Shown here: piece after piece, positions 5,472-5,677 of the stretch | How the letters are laid out: the number at the start of each line of letters is the position of its first letter | Numbering within the stretch: the stretch's first letter is position 1 | Source of the DNA: JAUVXY01 sp964392345 | Lineage (GTDB): Bacteria; Actinomycetota; Humimicrobiia; Humimicrobiales; Humimicrobiaceae | Reading direction: 5' to 3' | Assembly (NCBI GenBank): GCA_964392345.1 | Contig: CAYMPQ010000083.1 | Location: 1-5,677 of the forward strand | DNA: 5,677 nt | Translations under genes and position numbers: made by a program | The notes under the pieces: generated by a model | Seen by the model: the letters and a program-made list of their open reading frames with translations, nothing else | What the model was told of the DNA's origin: nothing | Database searches by the model: none

Positions 5472-5500
5472 ATTATAATTACAACAATGACATCTCTTAA
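5472..5500 (-). promoter_or_regulatory. Candidate sigma-70 promoter of the minus-strand pair
   Basis: Read on the minus strand: TTAAGA (5500-5495, four of six matches to TTGACA), a 17-base spacer, then a perfect TATAAT (5477-5472). Transcription would start near 5465, giving a leader of about 15 bases that still contains the AAAGG ribosome site. Position and spacing fit the TTG start at 5450. The -35 box overlaps the inverted repeat at 5497-5515, which suggests control by a repressor or activator. Confidence 0.5.
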
Positions 5501-5515
5501 GAAGACACTTCTTAA
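5497..5515. repeat. Perfect 8-bp inverted repeat, operator-like
   Basis: TTAAGAAG, loop ACA, then CTTCTTAA. This 19-base dyad overlaps the -35 side of the candidate minus-strand promoter. If transcription started further upstream it would also fold as an RNA hairpin. No T-run follows, so it is not a terminator. The regulator is not encoded in the window. Confidence 0.55.
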
Positions 5516-5677
5516 TAAAAATTCTCTTTTTATGTAGGGAATAAAGAGAAAGTTATAAAATAGCAATTAAATAGATTGAAAATAATGCTTACTTTACTTT
5601 TTAACTTATTTTCCGCAAGTAAAAATTACACTTTTTCCCTATTTTTGTCCACACTAAAATTATTTTCATAACTTTCA

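Larger units (their letters stand above)
5459..5621. repeat. Two imperfect copies of TTATTT(T/C)CGCAAGTA
   Basis: TTATTTCGCAAGTA at 5459-5472 and TTATTTTCCGCAAGTA at 5606-5621 share the core CGCAAGTA and the flanking TTATTT, differing by two inserted bases. The copy at 5459-5472 lies between the candidate -10 box and the ribosome site of the minus-strand glycosyltransferase. They may be paired regulatory sites, or chance in A+T-rich DNA. Nothing else of note is seen between 5516 and the window end. Confidence 0.3.

Noticed and set aside
5263..5478. 71-codon plus-strand ORF over the start of the minus-strand glycosyltransferase
   Set aside because: Its hydrophobic look comes from the complement of conserved transferase codons; no plausible start context.
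5604..5669. Short minus-strand frame from ATG 5669 (MKIILVWTKIGK, about 22 residues)
   Set aside because: Too short, no ribosome site and no recognisable similarity.
1..5677. CRISPR array, tRNA or rRNA gene
   Set aside because: No regularly spaced repeats, no cloverleaf-like sequence and no rRNA-like segment were seen on either strand.

Overview
The window is a 5.7 kb stretch of carbohydrate genes with two different characters. Positions 1 to about 1285 are moderately G+C rich (hand counts: row 1-60, 31/60; row 1081-1140, 31/60; row 1201-1260, 34/60). The rest is strongly A+T rich (row 1321-1380, 13/60). The A+T-rich coding style, Shine-Dalgarno type start sites and protein sequences fit a low-G+C bacterium, perhaps a clostridial or halanaerobial Firmicute. 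That placement is a guess, because there is no rRNA or other taxonomic marker here.

Left block (1-1299, plus strand): the 3' end of a GT4 glycosyltransferase gene overlaps a small cupin gene of the mannose-6-phosphate isomerase type, which in turn overlaps a GH130 beta-mannoside phosphorylase/hydrolase gene. Only the glycosyltransferase tail looks intact. The cupin gene has lost one base in an A-run (552-556) and has lost motif residues. The GH130 gene is cut off after about 220 residues, where the base composition changes. An apparent 340-codon ORF from 277 to 1299 is the product of the frameshift and is not one natural gene.

Middle (1300-1937): A+T-rich DNA with no intact large gene. It holds a possible 48-residue membrane peptide on the minus strand, a perfect 9-bp dyad (1512-1530), a cluster of alternating GTGAC/GTCAC half-sites with a repeated 10-mer (1621-1655), and a 31-codon fragment that looks like the start of a second GH130 gene, ending 6 bases before the next gene.

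Right block (1938-5450): a 410-residue glycosyltransferase on the plus strand meets, tail to tail with one base between stop codons, a minus-strand pair. That pair is a 397-residue glycosyltransferase followed by a 335-residue (alpha/alpha) toroid protein of the kind often found fused to or beside such transferases. The two glycosyltransferases share an N-terminal SSY-x-PR-x-CGIAT signature and belong to the same broad group. A candidate promoter (5472-5500) with a perfect 8-bp inverted repeat overlapping its -35 box lies upstream of the minus-strand pair.

Taken together this looks like a locus for making or remodelling a mannose-type glycan. Its GH130 and isomerase genes have been broken, while the transferases and the toroid partner remain open. 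The substrate and the product are not visible in the sequence.
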